Assembly (NCBI RefSeq): GCF_049739465.1
Contig: NZ_JBMHHY010000040.1
Span: forward strand, 1 to 64,000
DNA: 64,000 bases
Reading direction: 5' to 3'
From: Embleya sp049739465
GTDB lineage: Bacteria > Actinomycetota > Actinomycetes > Streptomycetales > Streptomycetaceae
Shown piece after piece: positions 9,076 to 17,911 of the stretch. The stretch's first letter is position 1; the number at the start of each line of letters is the position of its first letter. The position numbers and the translations under genes are program-made. The notes beneath the pieces were generated by a model that saw only the letters and a list, made by a program, of their open reading frames with translations, was not told where the DNA came from and did not search any database.

Positions 9076-9429
9076 GTGCCGGCAGGCGCTCCGCCGAATG
9101 AAGGGGTCGACTTGTCGGACGAGGAGGTGCGCCGGGTGTCACAGGCTCTTGACGCCGTTGAGCAGATCGGCGACGTCGAAGCGCGGGTTCGGGCGAAGAG
9201 TCGCATCATGGCCGACCAGGTGCGGCGAAACCGCGAATGGTCGGCGGAGCGGAAGGAGTTGATCCTTCGTCTCTACGATGACGGACAGGGGTTGTCGTAC
9301 CGTCAGCTCGCCGCGCGCCTCGACATCAAGCTGGGCACGGTGCAGGACGTGTTCCGCGACTACAAGGGGTCGGGAACCACCCGGCCGAAAACATCGACGC
9401 CGAAGGCAGGGGATCCTTCAGCCGAGTGA
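9076..9429 (+). CDS. Small helix-turn-helix protein
   Basis: 117 residues from GTG at 9,076. TTG at 9,112 behind AAGGGG is an alternative start. The C-terminal half holds a sigma-70-region-4 or invertase-like helix-turn-helix (GLSYRQLAARLDIKLGTVQDV) after a basic helical segment. It resembles small DNA-binding proteins found singly in Streptomyces genomes. No operon partner is visible. A strong hairpin lies 60 bp downstream. Confidence 0.65.
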   Translation: MPAGAPPNEGVDLSDEEVRRVSQALDAVEQIGDVEARVRAKSRIMADQVRRNREWSAERKELILRLYDDGQGLSYRQLAARLDIKLGTVQDVFRDYKGSGTTRPKTSTPKAGDPSAE

Positions 9430-9489
9430 GAACCGGCCGCGCGATGTGCCAGACCGGTCCCGGGCAACCTGCGGGCAACGTGTGGATGG

Positions 9490-9545
9490 CGCGACGAAGG
9501 CCTCCATTCCACGGCGGTGTTCGTGGCGTGAGGGCCTTCGTCGCG
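9490..9545. terminator. Hairpin between convergent genes, likely bidirectional terminator
   Basis: CGCGACGAAGGCC at 9,490-9,502 pairs perfectly with GGCCTTCGTCGCG at 9,533-9,545 across a 30-base loop. It lies between the stops of the plus-strand helix-turn-helix gene and the minus-strand ArsR gene. There is no T-tract, which is common for actinomycete terminators. Confidence 0.6.
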
Positions 9546-9721
9546 TCCGGTGCTACCCCGCAAGCCGGCGGTGGCGATCATCGACGGCGGGACGGTGGCC
9601 CGTAGCAGGAGACCCAACCCGGCCGGTCGCGGTGGCCTGGGCCGCGGTGATGTTCTCGACCTGCTTCTGCAGGACCTCGAACAGGTCGGCCCCCGTCGAG
9701 GTTCACGCCGCTGCGCCATCG

Positions 9722-10738
9722 TCAAAGCGTTGGAGTGTGTCTTTGGAGGAGGGATAGACCCAGCGGGGTGAGGGTGTGCCAGACCTTGTTTCCGTCGCGG
9801 CGTGAGGCGACGAGTCCTGCGCGGCGGAGCATGCTGACGTGTTGGCTGGCCGCTGCGGTTGTGACGCCGAGTCGTCGGGCGAGCATGGTGGTGTTGGCGG
9901 TGACGGCCAGCTCCGCGAGGGCGGTGGCGCGTGTTCGCCCCAGCAGCGCGGTGAGTGCGGCTGATGAGCCTGCGTCGGGGGGTGCCAGGATCGAGCTGAT
10001 GGTGGCCGCGTCTTGGCCGGCTCGGTACATCAGGATCGGCGCTGCGTCGTCCAGGGTGGGTGTGAAGATTTGCGGTTCGGTGGGGCAGAACAGGGAGGGC
10101 GCGAGGATCAAGCCGCGGCCGTCCAGGTGGGCGTCGGTGGTCTGGTTGATCCAGGGCTTGTAGGTGGGCAGTTCCAGCACCGGGGGATTCCAGACCAGCA
10201 GGGGATGCAGCTCCCTGAGCAGTTTGTCGACGCCGCCCTCGATGGCCTTGCGTGCGCCCGCCATGCATTCGGCTTCCAGGTGCAGGCGTAGTCTCGGCCA
10301 GACCGGGCCGATGAACGCGTCGTGACATTGCCGGAGCGCGCCGAGGAAGTCCTCTCGGGCGCGGCGGTCCCTGGTGACGGCGGGGCTCAGCCAGGGCGGC
10401 ATCCGCCGGGCGATGCCCGGGATCGCGGCGAACTCCCCGTGCATGCGTTCGGCGGGGAGAGACCGTAACTGCTCCAGCCCCGCAGCCAGAGTGTCCACCC
10501 TGCCCGCCAGGGTGAACAGGTCGGTGGCGCCGCTGTTGTGTGGCGCCAGGAATCCCGCCAGTGAGGCGGCGGTCGGCGGCGCCTGCCGCAGGACACGCGT
10601 GCGCCAGCCTGCGAACAGGGACGCGCCGGGTGTCTGCTGTCTCAGGATCCGCAGGCTCCACTGCGTCTCGGCCAACGGCCCCAACACCCACACCCGGACC
10701 CTCACGAGGTCCTCAGCCGTGAAATGCAGACGCAGCAC
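9722..10738 (-). CDS. ArsR-like winged-helix transcriptional regulator
   Basis: About 338 residues when started at the GTG at 10,738 (LRLHFTAEDLVRVRVW), the usual N-terminal pattern of this streptomycete family. The winged helix-turn-helix is at the C-terminus (TTMLARRLGVTTAAASQHVS, then RRAGLVASRRDGNKVWHTLT). The long N-terminal domain is of unknown function and may bind a ligand. No divergent partner or operator is obvious. No metal-binding cysteine cluster is seen, so metal sensing is not suggested. Confidence 0.8.
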   Translation of the reverse strand: MLRLHFTAEDLVRVRVWVLGPLAETQWSLRILRQQTPGASLFAGWRTRVLRQAPPTAASLAGFLAPHNSGATDLFTLAGRVDTLAAGLEQLRSLPAERMHGEFAAIPGIARRMPPWLSPAVTRDRRAREDFLGALRQCHDAFIGPVWPRLRLHLEAECMAGARKAIEGGVDKLLRELHPLLVWNPPVLELPTYKPWINQTTDAHLDGRGLILAPSLFCPTEPQIFTPTLDDAAPILMYRAGQDAATISSILAPPDAGSSAALTALLGRTRATALAELAVTANTTMLARRLGVTTAAASQHVSMLRRAGLVASRRDGNKVWHTLTPLGLSLLQRHTPTL

Positions 10739-11044
10739 CACACCCCCCAGTCCCCGGCAAGCCCCCGCCGTGTCCAACCGTCACGTCCCGGATCGCGCTG
10801 GGAAGGACTGTCCTCGCGCCGACTTCCCCCCAACAGCGACCTCACATCACATGATGCCTGACATACGGTTGCCCGGTTTGGTGACGAGTGTCGTTATTAA
10901 GTCCAGGCGGTAAAGACTTCCAGACGCCCCTGGGCGCCTGCCAGCGTTGGTCACGCACCCGGACACCACCGGGCTGCGACCGGCCAACCCGGGTTCGGGC
11001 CGAGGTTCGGAGACTTGCACGGACTTGTACGGAAAACGAGACTC

Positions 11045-11130
11045 CACACGGCCACCCGAGGCAGCCTGATCGACCCGCCGGAACAACTCCCACAATTCGT
11101 CCGGCACCAGATGACTTCTCAGTGGGAGCA
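11045..11130 (-). pseudogene. IS5-family transposase N-terminal scrap
   Basis: The minus strand reads SHLVPDELWELFRRVDQ, the characteristic N-terminal segment of IS5-type transposases. Only about 30 residues survive. Confidence 0.4.
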
Positions 11131-11243
11131 GGATCACTCGGCGCAAGGAGCGTCTCGTCATGCACGACCGGGCATCCACATCCGCCTGCCGCAGCTAAGG
11201 GCGCCCACCCTGACGACGGCTGCGCACCGAAAGGACCCCAACT

Positions 11244-11586
11244 ACGAAGGCCGGCAAGACGATCGGCGCGCTCGTCGCCTCCGCGGCCCTCGTCGTCGGC
11301 TTCACCGGCATCGCTCACGCGAGCACCGTAGGCGGAACTGCCGTGCCATCGAGGTGGCGATGCAGGCCTTGGTGAACCGTGTCCACGACGCTCCGAACCC
11401 GAAGGCTGCTCTCAACGCCCTCTCACCCAAGGAGAAGATGGAGCCCACCTTCGCAGCGGCGCGGAGGCCCCGTGCCGCGTTCTCGGCATGTACGACCGCT
11501 TCAGGAATCTGATCTTCGTGGCTTCCGCGGCAACCGATGACCCACACGGGAACTGGGCCCCGGTGTACTTCATTCGAGTCTGCTGA
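11244..11586 (+). pseudogene. Secreted protein gene with mutated start and frameshifts
   Basis: Behind a good ribosome binding site (GAAAGGA) an ACG stands where ATG is expected. It is followed by a clean signal peptide, KAGKTIGALVASAALVV then GFTGIAHAS. The mature part then changes frame: CRAIEVAMQALVNRV starts after an apparent one-base loss near 11,338. The C-terminus, YDRFRNLIFVASAATDD to PVYFIRVC, is in a third frame. It lies just upstream of another small secreted protein. Confidence 0.55.
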
Positions 11587-11767
11587 CCGACCTCGCGGAG
11601 TCCGCTCACCGCTCGGCCCACGCCAGGGACGGCGACCGCCGAGATCGCCCGTGGAACTTGGACCCGATCGCATCGTTCGACGGTCGACCGGAATCCGATC
11701 CACCGGATCCGGGCCCGTTGCCCGGGATCCACGAATCACACCTTCGACCACCGATCCGGAGGACATC

Positions 11768-12115
11768 ATGACTATTCGCAGGAAGCTCGCAGCGCTCGCC
11801 CTCGCCGGCGGTATCCTCGCCGCCGCCGTGGCCGCGGCCTCCCCGGCCGGCGCCATCACCAACGTCGGCTGCAACAACAACACCCTGCACGAATGGAGCC
11901 ACACCCACGACTACTGCTACGCCGGTCTCGGTGACGGCTGGGCCAACATCTCCGAGGTCTGGGCAACCAGCTCGGGCAATTCGGCCAGCGTTACCGACAT
12001 CAGCATTCGGGGCCGCAATTACAACGAGTTTCTGCCCATGGGTGGAAGCCGCAACTACGAGCAGGCCTACGGCAGCTGGGGGAACGTATACGGCGTACAC
12101 ATCGTGAACAGCTGA
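11768..12115 (+). CDS. Small secreted protein
   Basis: 115 residues from ATG at 11,768 behind GGAGGA. A Sec signal peptide (MTIRRKLAALALAGGILAAA) ends near SPAGA at about residue 29. The mature 86 residues are rich in Asn, Ser, Gly, Trp and Tyr, with two cysteines (VGCNN and DYCYAG) that could form a disulfide. No family is recognised. GC content is lower than in neighbouring genes, as is often seen for secreted accessory proteins. Confidence 0.75.
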   Translation: MTIRRKLAALALAGGILAAAVAAASPAGAITNVGCNNNTLHEWSHTHDYCYAGLGDGWANISEVWATSSGNSASVTDISIRGRNYNEFLPMGGSRNYEQAYGSWGNVYGVHIVNS

Positions 12116-12222
12116 CGGCTCTTCACGGGTGGGGCGGACACCGGATCGTTCGGTGCCCGCCCCTTCACAGTGCGGTGCCTTCCGAACGACCGGCCGTCAT
12201 CGGATATGAACAGGGGCAAGCC

Positions 12223-13164
12223 ATGACGACAAACACACGGAGAATCACGGCGGGGCTCGCGACGCTCCTGACACTGGTGGCGTCCGGTTGTGCCGGTCGC
12301 GATCCGCAGGAGCAGCCCTCCGTACCGCCGCTGGGGCCCGTTGCCACGGTGACTTCGGTCGACGCGATATCGCTCCCGATCGACGCGTACACGCCGACGC
12401 CCGCACAGTACGTGGCGATTCAGCGGGCGATCGATGTCGTTTCGCGGCGGTGCATGCGGCGTTACGGATTGGCGTATCACCCGCCGGTGTTGCAGGGATT
12501 CGACGACGCGATCCGCCAGAACAGGATGCGCTCGGTGGTGTACGGATTCTTCGACCTCGACACGGCACGAAGCAAGGGGTACGACACACAAGCCCGACCG
12601 TCGGGAAATGGCGACACCCCCGAGGAAGCGCCCTACAGTCCGGTGGAGACCGGTGTGCTCGAAGGCCGGGACCTGTCGGGGGCTGCGGTCACCACGTTCA
12701 ACGGGCAGCACGTTCCCGTCGGCGGCTGTCGAAAGGAAGGCGTCGATGCCGTCGGTGGCCTCCCGCCCGTGCCGGCCGCGACGGCACTTCCCGACGGCGG
12801 CCCCAAGGTTCCCGCGAACGATCCGCGCATGGTGGACGTGAACGCCCGATGGGCGGAGTGTATGCGCGCGAAGGGTTTTTTCTACCCGAATCCGTGGGCC
12901 GCTTACACCGATCCCAAATGGAGTGCGTCGCGCCCCGGGCCGACCACGCTGCCCTTCGGCCACTCGCCGGAGGAGACGGCGACCGCGACCCTCGATGTGG
13001 AGTGCAAGATGTCCACGAATCTGATCGGCGTCGCGATTGCGGTGGAGACCGCCTACGACAACCGATACATCACCTCGCATGCCGGTGCCCTGGCCACGTT
13101 CAAGAGGCGGCTCGACGACCGCCTCGCTACGGCCGCTCGGCTCACCGCCTCCCCTGCGGGGTGA
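12223..13164 (+). CDS. Putative lipoprotein
   Basis: 313 residues from ATG at 12,223, the first start followed by a signal sequence. The lipobox is LVASGC at about residues 18-23, predicting a lipid-anchored extracellular protein. The mature part has several cysteines (RRCMRRYGL, VGGCRKEG, ARWAECMRAKGF, DVECK). The second WAECM-like unit suggests a distant internal duplication around conserved Cys-Met pairs. Streptomycetes carry many such lipoproteins of unknown role. It lies about 100 bp downstream of the small secreted protein in the same direction. Confidence 0.75.
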   Translation: MTTNTRRITAGLATLLTLVASGCAGRDPQEQPSVPPLGPVATVTSVDAISLPIDAYTPTPAQYVAIQRAIDVVSRRCMRRYGLAYHPPVLQGFDDAIRQNRMRSVVYGFFDLDTARSKGYDTQARPSGNGDTPEEAPYSPVETGVLEGRDLSGAAVTTFNGQHVPVGGCRKEGVDAVGGLPPVPAATALPDGGPKVPANDPRMVDVNARWAECMRAKGFFYPNPWAAYTDPKWSASRPGPTTLPFGHSPEETATATLDVECKMSTNLIGVAIAVETAYDNRYITSHAGALATFKRRLDDRLATAARLTASPAG

Positions 13165-13339
13165 CGTCGGCCCGACGCCGGCCGCGGTTGCCGACGACGT
13201 CGCCGCTCGGCGGCGACGAGTCTGCGGGTGCGGTGTCCTTGGGATGTTCGCCTCTGCCGATCGGGGGTGCGGCGGAGGGGGGTTGATGCGATCCGACTCG
13301 GACGCCGGCGGGTTTGGGACGGTGTTTCGGGCGTTGGGG

Positions 13340-13475
13340 TGACTGGGCGGGTCGATTGCTCCGTCCCGGCTGCTTTGAAAGTTCTTGTCGGTTGATCATG
13401 TGTTGGCCATTGGGTTTGCAGGATCTGGGATTTGGTTCGTGATCGTGTGACCTGTGAGCTTCCCCCGTTGACACT
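13340..13475. other. Possible insertion-sequence end
   Basis: A lower-GC stretch containing TTGATCATGTGTTGGCCATT and TTGACACTGGAG sits immediately before a 5'-truncated DUF2716 fragment. Composition and position suggest the terminal part of an insertion sequence. No transposase or second inverted repeat was found, so this is tentative. Confidence 0.25.
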
Positions 13476-13850
13476 GGAGTCTGGACGCGTCGCACGACGA
13501 TCCCGGCGATCGGGACCTCGACCGTCTGGTCGACGTCGTCCAGGACGGGCTCGCCCGCTGTTGCCGGCCGGGGGAGTGGCTGAGGGTCCTGGACTGGCAG
13601 CACACCTGTTACCGGCTCCGCCCGGACGTCCCGGAGACCGACATGTTCCTGCCGCGTGTGCTCGAGGGGCGCTCGCGCGAGGGTTGGCCGTTCGGCCCGT
13701 ACCCCGAGGGCAACTACCACGTCTTCCTCGCGGAGGACCTCCGCTTCGGCACCTTCGGGCATCCCTGGGAACACACCTTCTGCGTGTTCGGCGCGGAACT
13801 CCTGGCCGCGATCGCACGAAACGCGCCCGTGTACCGAATCGGATCCCCAC
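13476..13850 (+). pseudogene. DUF2716-family protein, N-terminally truncated
   Basis: The plus frame reads RVLDWQHTCYRLRPD, then PYPEGNYHVFLAEDL and GTFGHPWEHTFCVFGAEL, the C-terminal half of streptomycete DUF2716 proteins. The N-terminal half is missing. The reading then runs into DNA that codes on the opposite strand from about 13,850. Confidence 0.6.
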
Positions 13851-13950
13851 ACACCCTGCAGGGCACCTCGGGCAGTTCTCCGCGGGCCATGCCGATCATG
13901 GTCTCTTCCAGGATCTCGCGGTCACGTTGCTCCTCGGCCGACCTTGTCAT
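13851..13950 (-). pseudogene. N-terminal fragment of an unknown gene
   Basis: The minus strand from ATG at 13,950 reads MTRSAEEQRDREILEETM, then IGMARGELPEVPCRVCG. The sequence then becomes the antisense of the DUF2716 fragment. Two truncated genes are joined tail to tail at about 13,850. A CxxC start (CRVCG) may mark a zinc site. Confidence 0.45.
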
Positions 13951-14552
13951 GAATGCTCACCCGCCCCAGGGTCGAAGTCCGCCGGATCGCCCCGGCAGGC
14001 TCGCGGCGAACCACGCGGCCGCGCGACGAGTGTTCCGTTCCTCGGGTGGTTTCGACACCTGTGACCGGGTGTCGATACCACTCGGGCGAACATCCCGGGC
14101 ACGCCACCACGAGGCCCTCGCCCCGAGCCCGCGCCCGGATCGGGGAACGCCCACCGCACCATCACGCCGCGCGGCCGGCCGCGTGCCGTTCCGGGCGACA
14201 CCGGGCCCGCCGGTCCCCGATGTCCGGCGTGAGCGGCCGCCGGGGATGAACCGCCCGAGATCGAGATACCGTACGCAACCTCCCCACGCCGATTCCTCGT
14301 CGGCCGCTCGGTCGACCGATGGGCGACCACTCGTGGCCGCGGCGACGGGAGCCGCGTGGGGCGGACCGGACGACGCCGACGAACGCGGACCCCGGGCCGG
14401 CGTATGCGTCCGCCGCCGCGTTGCCGTCGGGGTGTCGCGCCGTCTTCACCCCGGGCCGGTGGCCTCGTTCGTCGCGGGGTGGTCGTGGTGGGGATGATGG
14501 TGCGGTCGTGGGGGTTCACGGACATCGGCCGTGGTGTGGGGGAGGGTTCGGG
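13951..14552. other. Gap with no supported gene
   Basis: Frames on both strands are open but give only Arg/Pro-rich noise. One short minus-strand stretch (CPGCSPEWYRHPVTG at about 14,070-14,110) looks more protein-like and may be a remnant. Confidence 0.35.
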
Positions 14553-15002
14553 GTGAGGTTCGAGTCGGGTGGGTTTCCGTTGGTGGTGCCGCAGTCGCCG
14601 CTGCAGTTGTGGGACTGGGACGCGAGTCGTTCGAGGATGGTGTTCCGTCGTCGGACGCAGTACGGGATCCGTTACGAGGACGATCGGGTCCTGGACGTGT
14701 GTTTTCGGGATGTGCGGACGGCGATGATCGAGCCGTACGTTCCCGGTGCTGTCGTGCGTCCGCTGGATGTGCCGCCGCCGGGTGAGGCGCCGGTGCCGGG
14801 ACACCGTCGGGCGGGATATTTCTCGATCACGGGCGTCAGCGCGCTGCACGGCGGCGCCGCCGATCACTGGGTCCTGTGCGGGAGCGTGATGTGGGCGTGG
14901 CTGGACATCGGGTGGGACGATCCCAGCCCGTTCACGAACGACGCGTTGATGGACTCCCTCGACACGGTCGCCTGGCGCGACCGGGTCCACCCGCCCGCGT
15001 GA
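14553..15002 (+). CDS. Hypothetical protein
   Basis: 149 residues from GTG at 14,553, 7 bp after GGAGGG. Begins RFESGGFPLVVPQSPLQLWD and includes FRRRTQYGIRYEDDRVLDV. Soluble, rich in Trp and Asp, with no signal peptide or membrane segment. I do not recognise the family. The frame stays open upstream, but this is the first start with a good ribosome binding site. Confidence 0.6.
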   Translation: MRFESGGFPLVVPQSPLQLWDWDASRSRMVFRRRTQYGIRYEDDRVLDVCFRDVRTAMIEPYVPGAVVRPLDVPPPGEAPVPGHRRAGYFSITGVSALHGGAADHWVLCGSVMWAWLDIGWDDPSPFTNDALMDSLDTVAWRDRVHPPA

Positions 15003-15361
15003 GCCTGCCGCGGGCGTCCGATGCCGGGTGTCGGTGGCGCCGGCTGTGCCGCGCGTCCGCCGCCCGGGGGCGTGTGACAGTGCGTCGAGGGTCGCGGTCG
15101 CGCCGGGCGGGGGATCGGGGCCTCGGTGCGGGCGGGCGGTTCGCGTCTCCGTGGGATGGTGGAGCCGGATGTGGGTCCGCGCATCGAGCCTCCACCGATC
15201 CTCACACCGATGCCCGAGGAGCGACGACGCGGCGTTCGTGCTCTGTTCCCGGCCGAGGGCCGCCGGCGTCGCCGCGGCGGTCGCACGGTGGTTGCGAGGA
15301 TCGATCCGACCGGCGCCGAGCGTGTGCCGGTGCCGCCCGTACTCGACCCGCGGGAGTGTCG
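15003..15361. other. Gap with no supported gene
   Basis: No convincing reading frame or hairpin seen. Only the upstream region of the next gene. Confidence 0.35.
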
Positions 15362-15919
15362 ATGCCGCCCGATCACCGTCCTCACACGACCGAGGCCCTG
15401 CTGCCGCACCTGCTCGGGCGGTTGAACCTGCCCGGCGACTTTCCCCTCGCCGATCTCGACGTCCGCGGCGTGTGCGACGTCGCCGCACTCGCCGCGGCCC
15501 ACTCCTCCTCCTACGCCGCCGGCGCGCATCTGTTGACCCTGTGGGCGGTGCTTCCCGATCCGGGCGGCCCCGACGACTTCCGGGTGCGGTTGTGGAAGGC
15601 GTCCGACGACCCCCATCTGTTGCCGGCCAACGTCAAGGGCCTGGTCCTGCGCGCGCTCTCCGGCGACGGCGCCGGGCCGGCCGGACAGATCCTGTCCTTC
15701 CTCTCCGGGATCGCCGGCGACCGCCGCGTCGCCACCGCGCGTGTCGTGGGGCGGGCACTGGTCGACGCCCTCGACCGCGTCGGCTCGGAAGCCGCGATCC
15801 TGGGCGAGGCGTGGTTGCGCGACGTCGAACTCGCCGCCTGGCGCGCCCTGCTCGCCGCCCGACCCGACGACGACCCGGCCGGCCGCGAACGCTTCCGGCG
15901 GGCGTGGCGCGACGCCTGA
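15362..15919 (+). CDS. Hypothetical protein
   Basis: 185 residues from ATG at 15,362 behind GGGAG. Starts MPPDHRPHTTEALLPHLLGR and is largely helical, with LADLDVRGVCDVAALAAAHS and LRALSGDGAGPAGQILSFLS. No catalytic motif, signal peptide or transmembrane segment is visible and I cannot name a family. Third-position GC is uniformly high, supporting real coding. Confidence 0.6.
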   Translation: MPPDHRPHTTEALLPHLLGRLNLPGDFPLADLDVRGVCDVAALAAAHSSSYAAGAHLLTLWAVLPDPGGPDDFRVRLWKASDDPHLLPANVKGLVLRALSGDGAGPAGQILSFLSGIAGDRRVATARVVGRALVDALDRVGSEAAILGEAWLRDVELAAWRALLAARPDDDPAGRERFRRAWRDA

Positions 15920-16430
15920 ACCCACGCCCGCCGGCGCGGGAGCCCTGCGTCCCCGACGTCGCCGACGCGGGGAATACGGACTCGACGTGGGTGGCGCCGC
16001 GGTGCCTCGGGCCGCGCCCGGGGCGACGCCCACCCTGGTCGCCGCATCGCCCCGCCGGCCGTCGGGTCGTTCGTCCCGGGACCCGTCGGTCGGGGCGATG
16101 CCGAAGTCACGGCTCAGGACGCGGTGTTCGTCGTGCGTCGCGCCGGGACCGGCGGCGGTGATCCACCACCGTCGCCCCCCACATCGGGGGATGTTTGCAC
16201 GACGGCGGATGAGCGCGGCTCGTGGGACTCGTGGGCGCCAGGGGCGACCGGAGCGACCCGTGTTCCGAATTCTCTCCGTACCTGTTTGCATTCCTGGGGC
16301 CGGCTGCGTCCGGTCGGGTAGGCGGTCGTCTGCGGTCGCACGGCGTTGGCCTGACGGCACGTGTCCCCGCCGCGGTCACCTCGCGGTGACTCGCTCGTTG
16401 GGCACGGCGAGACTCGAGGACGGGAGCGAT
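15920..16430. other. Gap with no supported gene
   Basis: Upstream region of the ferredoxin gene. The long open frames here carry no recognisable protein. No hairpin or palindrome stands out. Confidence 0.35.
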
Positions 16431-16748
16431 ATGGCCATCATGATCACCCAGGACTGCATCAACTGCGGTGCCTGCGAACCCGTGTGCCCCACCCAGGCGA
16501 TCACGGGCGAGGGAACCGCGGGCACGATCTTCGTGATCGATCCCAAAGCCTGCACGGAGTGTGTCGGGCACCACGGCGAACCCGCGTGCCAGTCCGAGTG
16601 CCCGGTGGAATGCTGCCTGCCCGACGAGAAGAACATGGAGACCGAGGAGGATCTGATCGCCCGGGCCCTGCGCCTGTGCCCGGACGACGAGGAACTGCGC
16701 GCGCGCGTGGACTCCGGCGTCTACCCCAGTCGCTTCAGGACCGAATGA
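16431..16748 (+). CDS. Ferredoxin, 2[4Fe-4S] YfhL-like
   Basis: 105 residues from ATG at 16,431. The first cluster motif is CINCGACEPVCP. The second is the extended form CTECVGHHGEPACQSECP, with the 8-residue insertion typical of YfhL/Alvin-type 2[4Fe-4S] ferredoxins. The C-terminal helix is acidic (EEDLIARALRLCPDDEEL). It is a cytosolic low-potential electron carrier. No oxidoreductase partner is adjacent and the next 6 kb is mobile DNA, so its partner cannot be inferred. Confidence 0.9.
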   Translation: MAIMITQDCINCGACEPVCPTQAITGEGTAGTIFVIDPKACTECVGHHGEPACQSECPVECCLPDEKNMETEEDLIARALRLCPDDEELRARVDSGVYPSRFRTE

Positions 16749-16862
16749 GCGACCGGGTGCCGGCGTACGTATGAATGTGCTCGGTGTCCGTGTTCAAAGG
16801 TGGGAGGCGTAACCACACTGTTGGAGCAGTCAGGCCGCGGTGGTGTGCTCGTTGATCGAGGG

Positions 16863-17012
16863 ATGGACCATCAGCCGCCGATCGAGCTTCCTGAGTGGGC
16901 GTGCGAGCTCGTCTCGGCCCCGGACCCACCACCGCGGGACCGTGACGCCTGCTTGCTGTGCGAGCAGCCCATGAGTATTTGTTCTCGGACTGGAGGCCGT
17001 GAGACGCGTTGA
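16863..17012 (+). CDS. Short open frame with CxxC motif, doubtful
   Basis: From ATG at 16,863 the frame gives about 49 residues (MDHQPPIELPEWACELVSAP, then CLLCEQPMS). It has some coding character, but its end merges with the presumed right end of the IS5 element. It could be a truncated host gene. Confidence 0.25.
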   Translation: MDHQPPIELPEWACELVSAPDPPPRDRDACLLCEQPMSICSRTGGRETR

Positions 17013-17142
17013 TGGCGCGCTTGTTGAACGCACCGGTTCGTGGCTTCCGGTGGTGCCGATCGCCCGGTGCGTCGAGGTGTGTTCTGGGAGAGTGGGAGCC
17101 GGAAACGTGGTGGGGTCTCGGGGTCGTTGTTCCGGATGAACG

Positions 17143-17817
17143 TCAGTCCCTGTCGTTCTCGCGGGTTGCCGGTTGGTTCGTCCGCTGTGATGGTCTGCGG
17201 GTGATGCGCCTGGTCATGAGCGTGATCGCGGCCCCGGCGATCAGTGATTCCGAGTGCTGGACGAGCCGTTCGTAGTCCCGGGCGTGTCGGCGGGCGTGCA
17301 TGACCCAGGCGAGCGAGCGTTCGACCACCCAACGGCGGGGCAGGACGACGAACCCGATGGCGTCCTTGGGCGGGCTCACGGTCTTGAGGGTCAGGTTCAG
17401 GTGGTCCTTCGCGCAGGTCACCAGCTGTCCGGCATAGGCGGAGTCCGCCCAGACGATGGCGATCTCGGGGTGCATCAGCCGCAGTCTGAACAGCACTTCC
17501 TTGGCCGCGTCGCGGTCGGTCAGGTCGGCCGGGGTGACCAGGACGAACAGCAGCAGCCCTTGGTGTCCACGACCAGGTGCCGCTTGCGGCCATTGATCCT
17601 TTTCGCCCCGTCGTAGCCGCGCGAGTCCTTGCCGACGGTCTCCGCGGCTTTGACGGACTGGGAGTCGATGACGGTGGCGACCGCCCCGGGGGACCGGCCC
17701 ATCCCGCGCCTCACGCGCTTGCGGAGCTGGTCGCGGATCTGTCCGACGACGCCGGCCGCCGCCCAGCGGGCCATGAAGTTGTAACAGGTCCGCCAGGGCG
17801 GGAAGTCTGTGGAAGGG
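17143..17817 (-). pseudogene. IS5-family transposase, 3' part beyond the group II intron
   Basis: The minus strand continues the transposase interrupted at 20,340. DFPPWRTCYNFMARWAAAG, VGQIRDQLRKR, DSQSVKAAET and GYDGAKRINGRKRHL are in one frame. From about 17,560 the coding moves to another frame (LLFVLVTPADLTDRDAAK, WADSAYAG, PRRWVVERSLAWVMHARRH) and stops at 17,143. The shift within a CTGCTGCTG run could be decay or, as in some IS5 subgroups, programmed. The DDE residues are recognisable in DSQSV, DSAYAG and VVERSLAW. Confidence 0.75.
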
Positions 17818-17886
17818 GTCGGGTAGCCGGAGCACATTACTGTGCTCCGGCCCCCTCAGAACCGGCCATGCCCGCTTTCCAGGCAA
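17818..17886 (-). ncRNA. Group II intron domains V and VI
   Basis: The minus strand shows GAGCCGGTTGCC, then GGAAAGCGGGCATGG and CCGGTTCTGAGGGGG, a typical catalytic domain V. CCGGAGCACAGTAATGTGCTCCGG follows as the domain VI hairpin (10-bp stem), and then CTACCCGAC. These elements are needed for splicing and look intact by eye. Confidence 0.75.
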
Positions 17887-17911
17887 CCGGCTCAAGCAAG
17901 CCCCACGGGCA

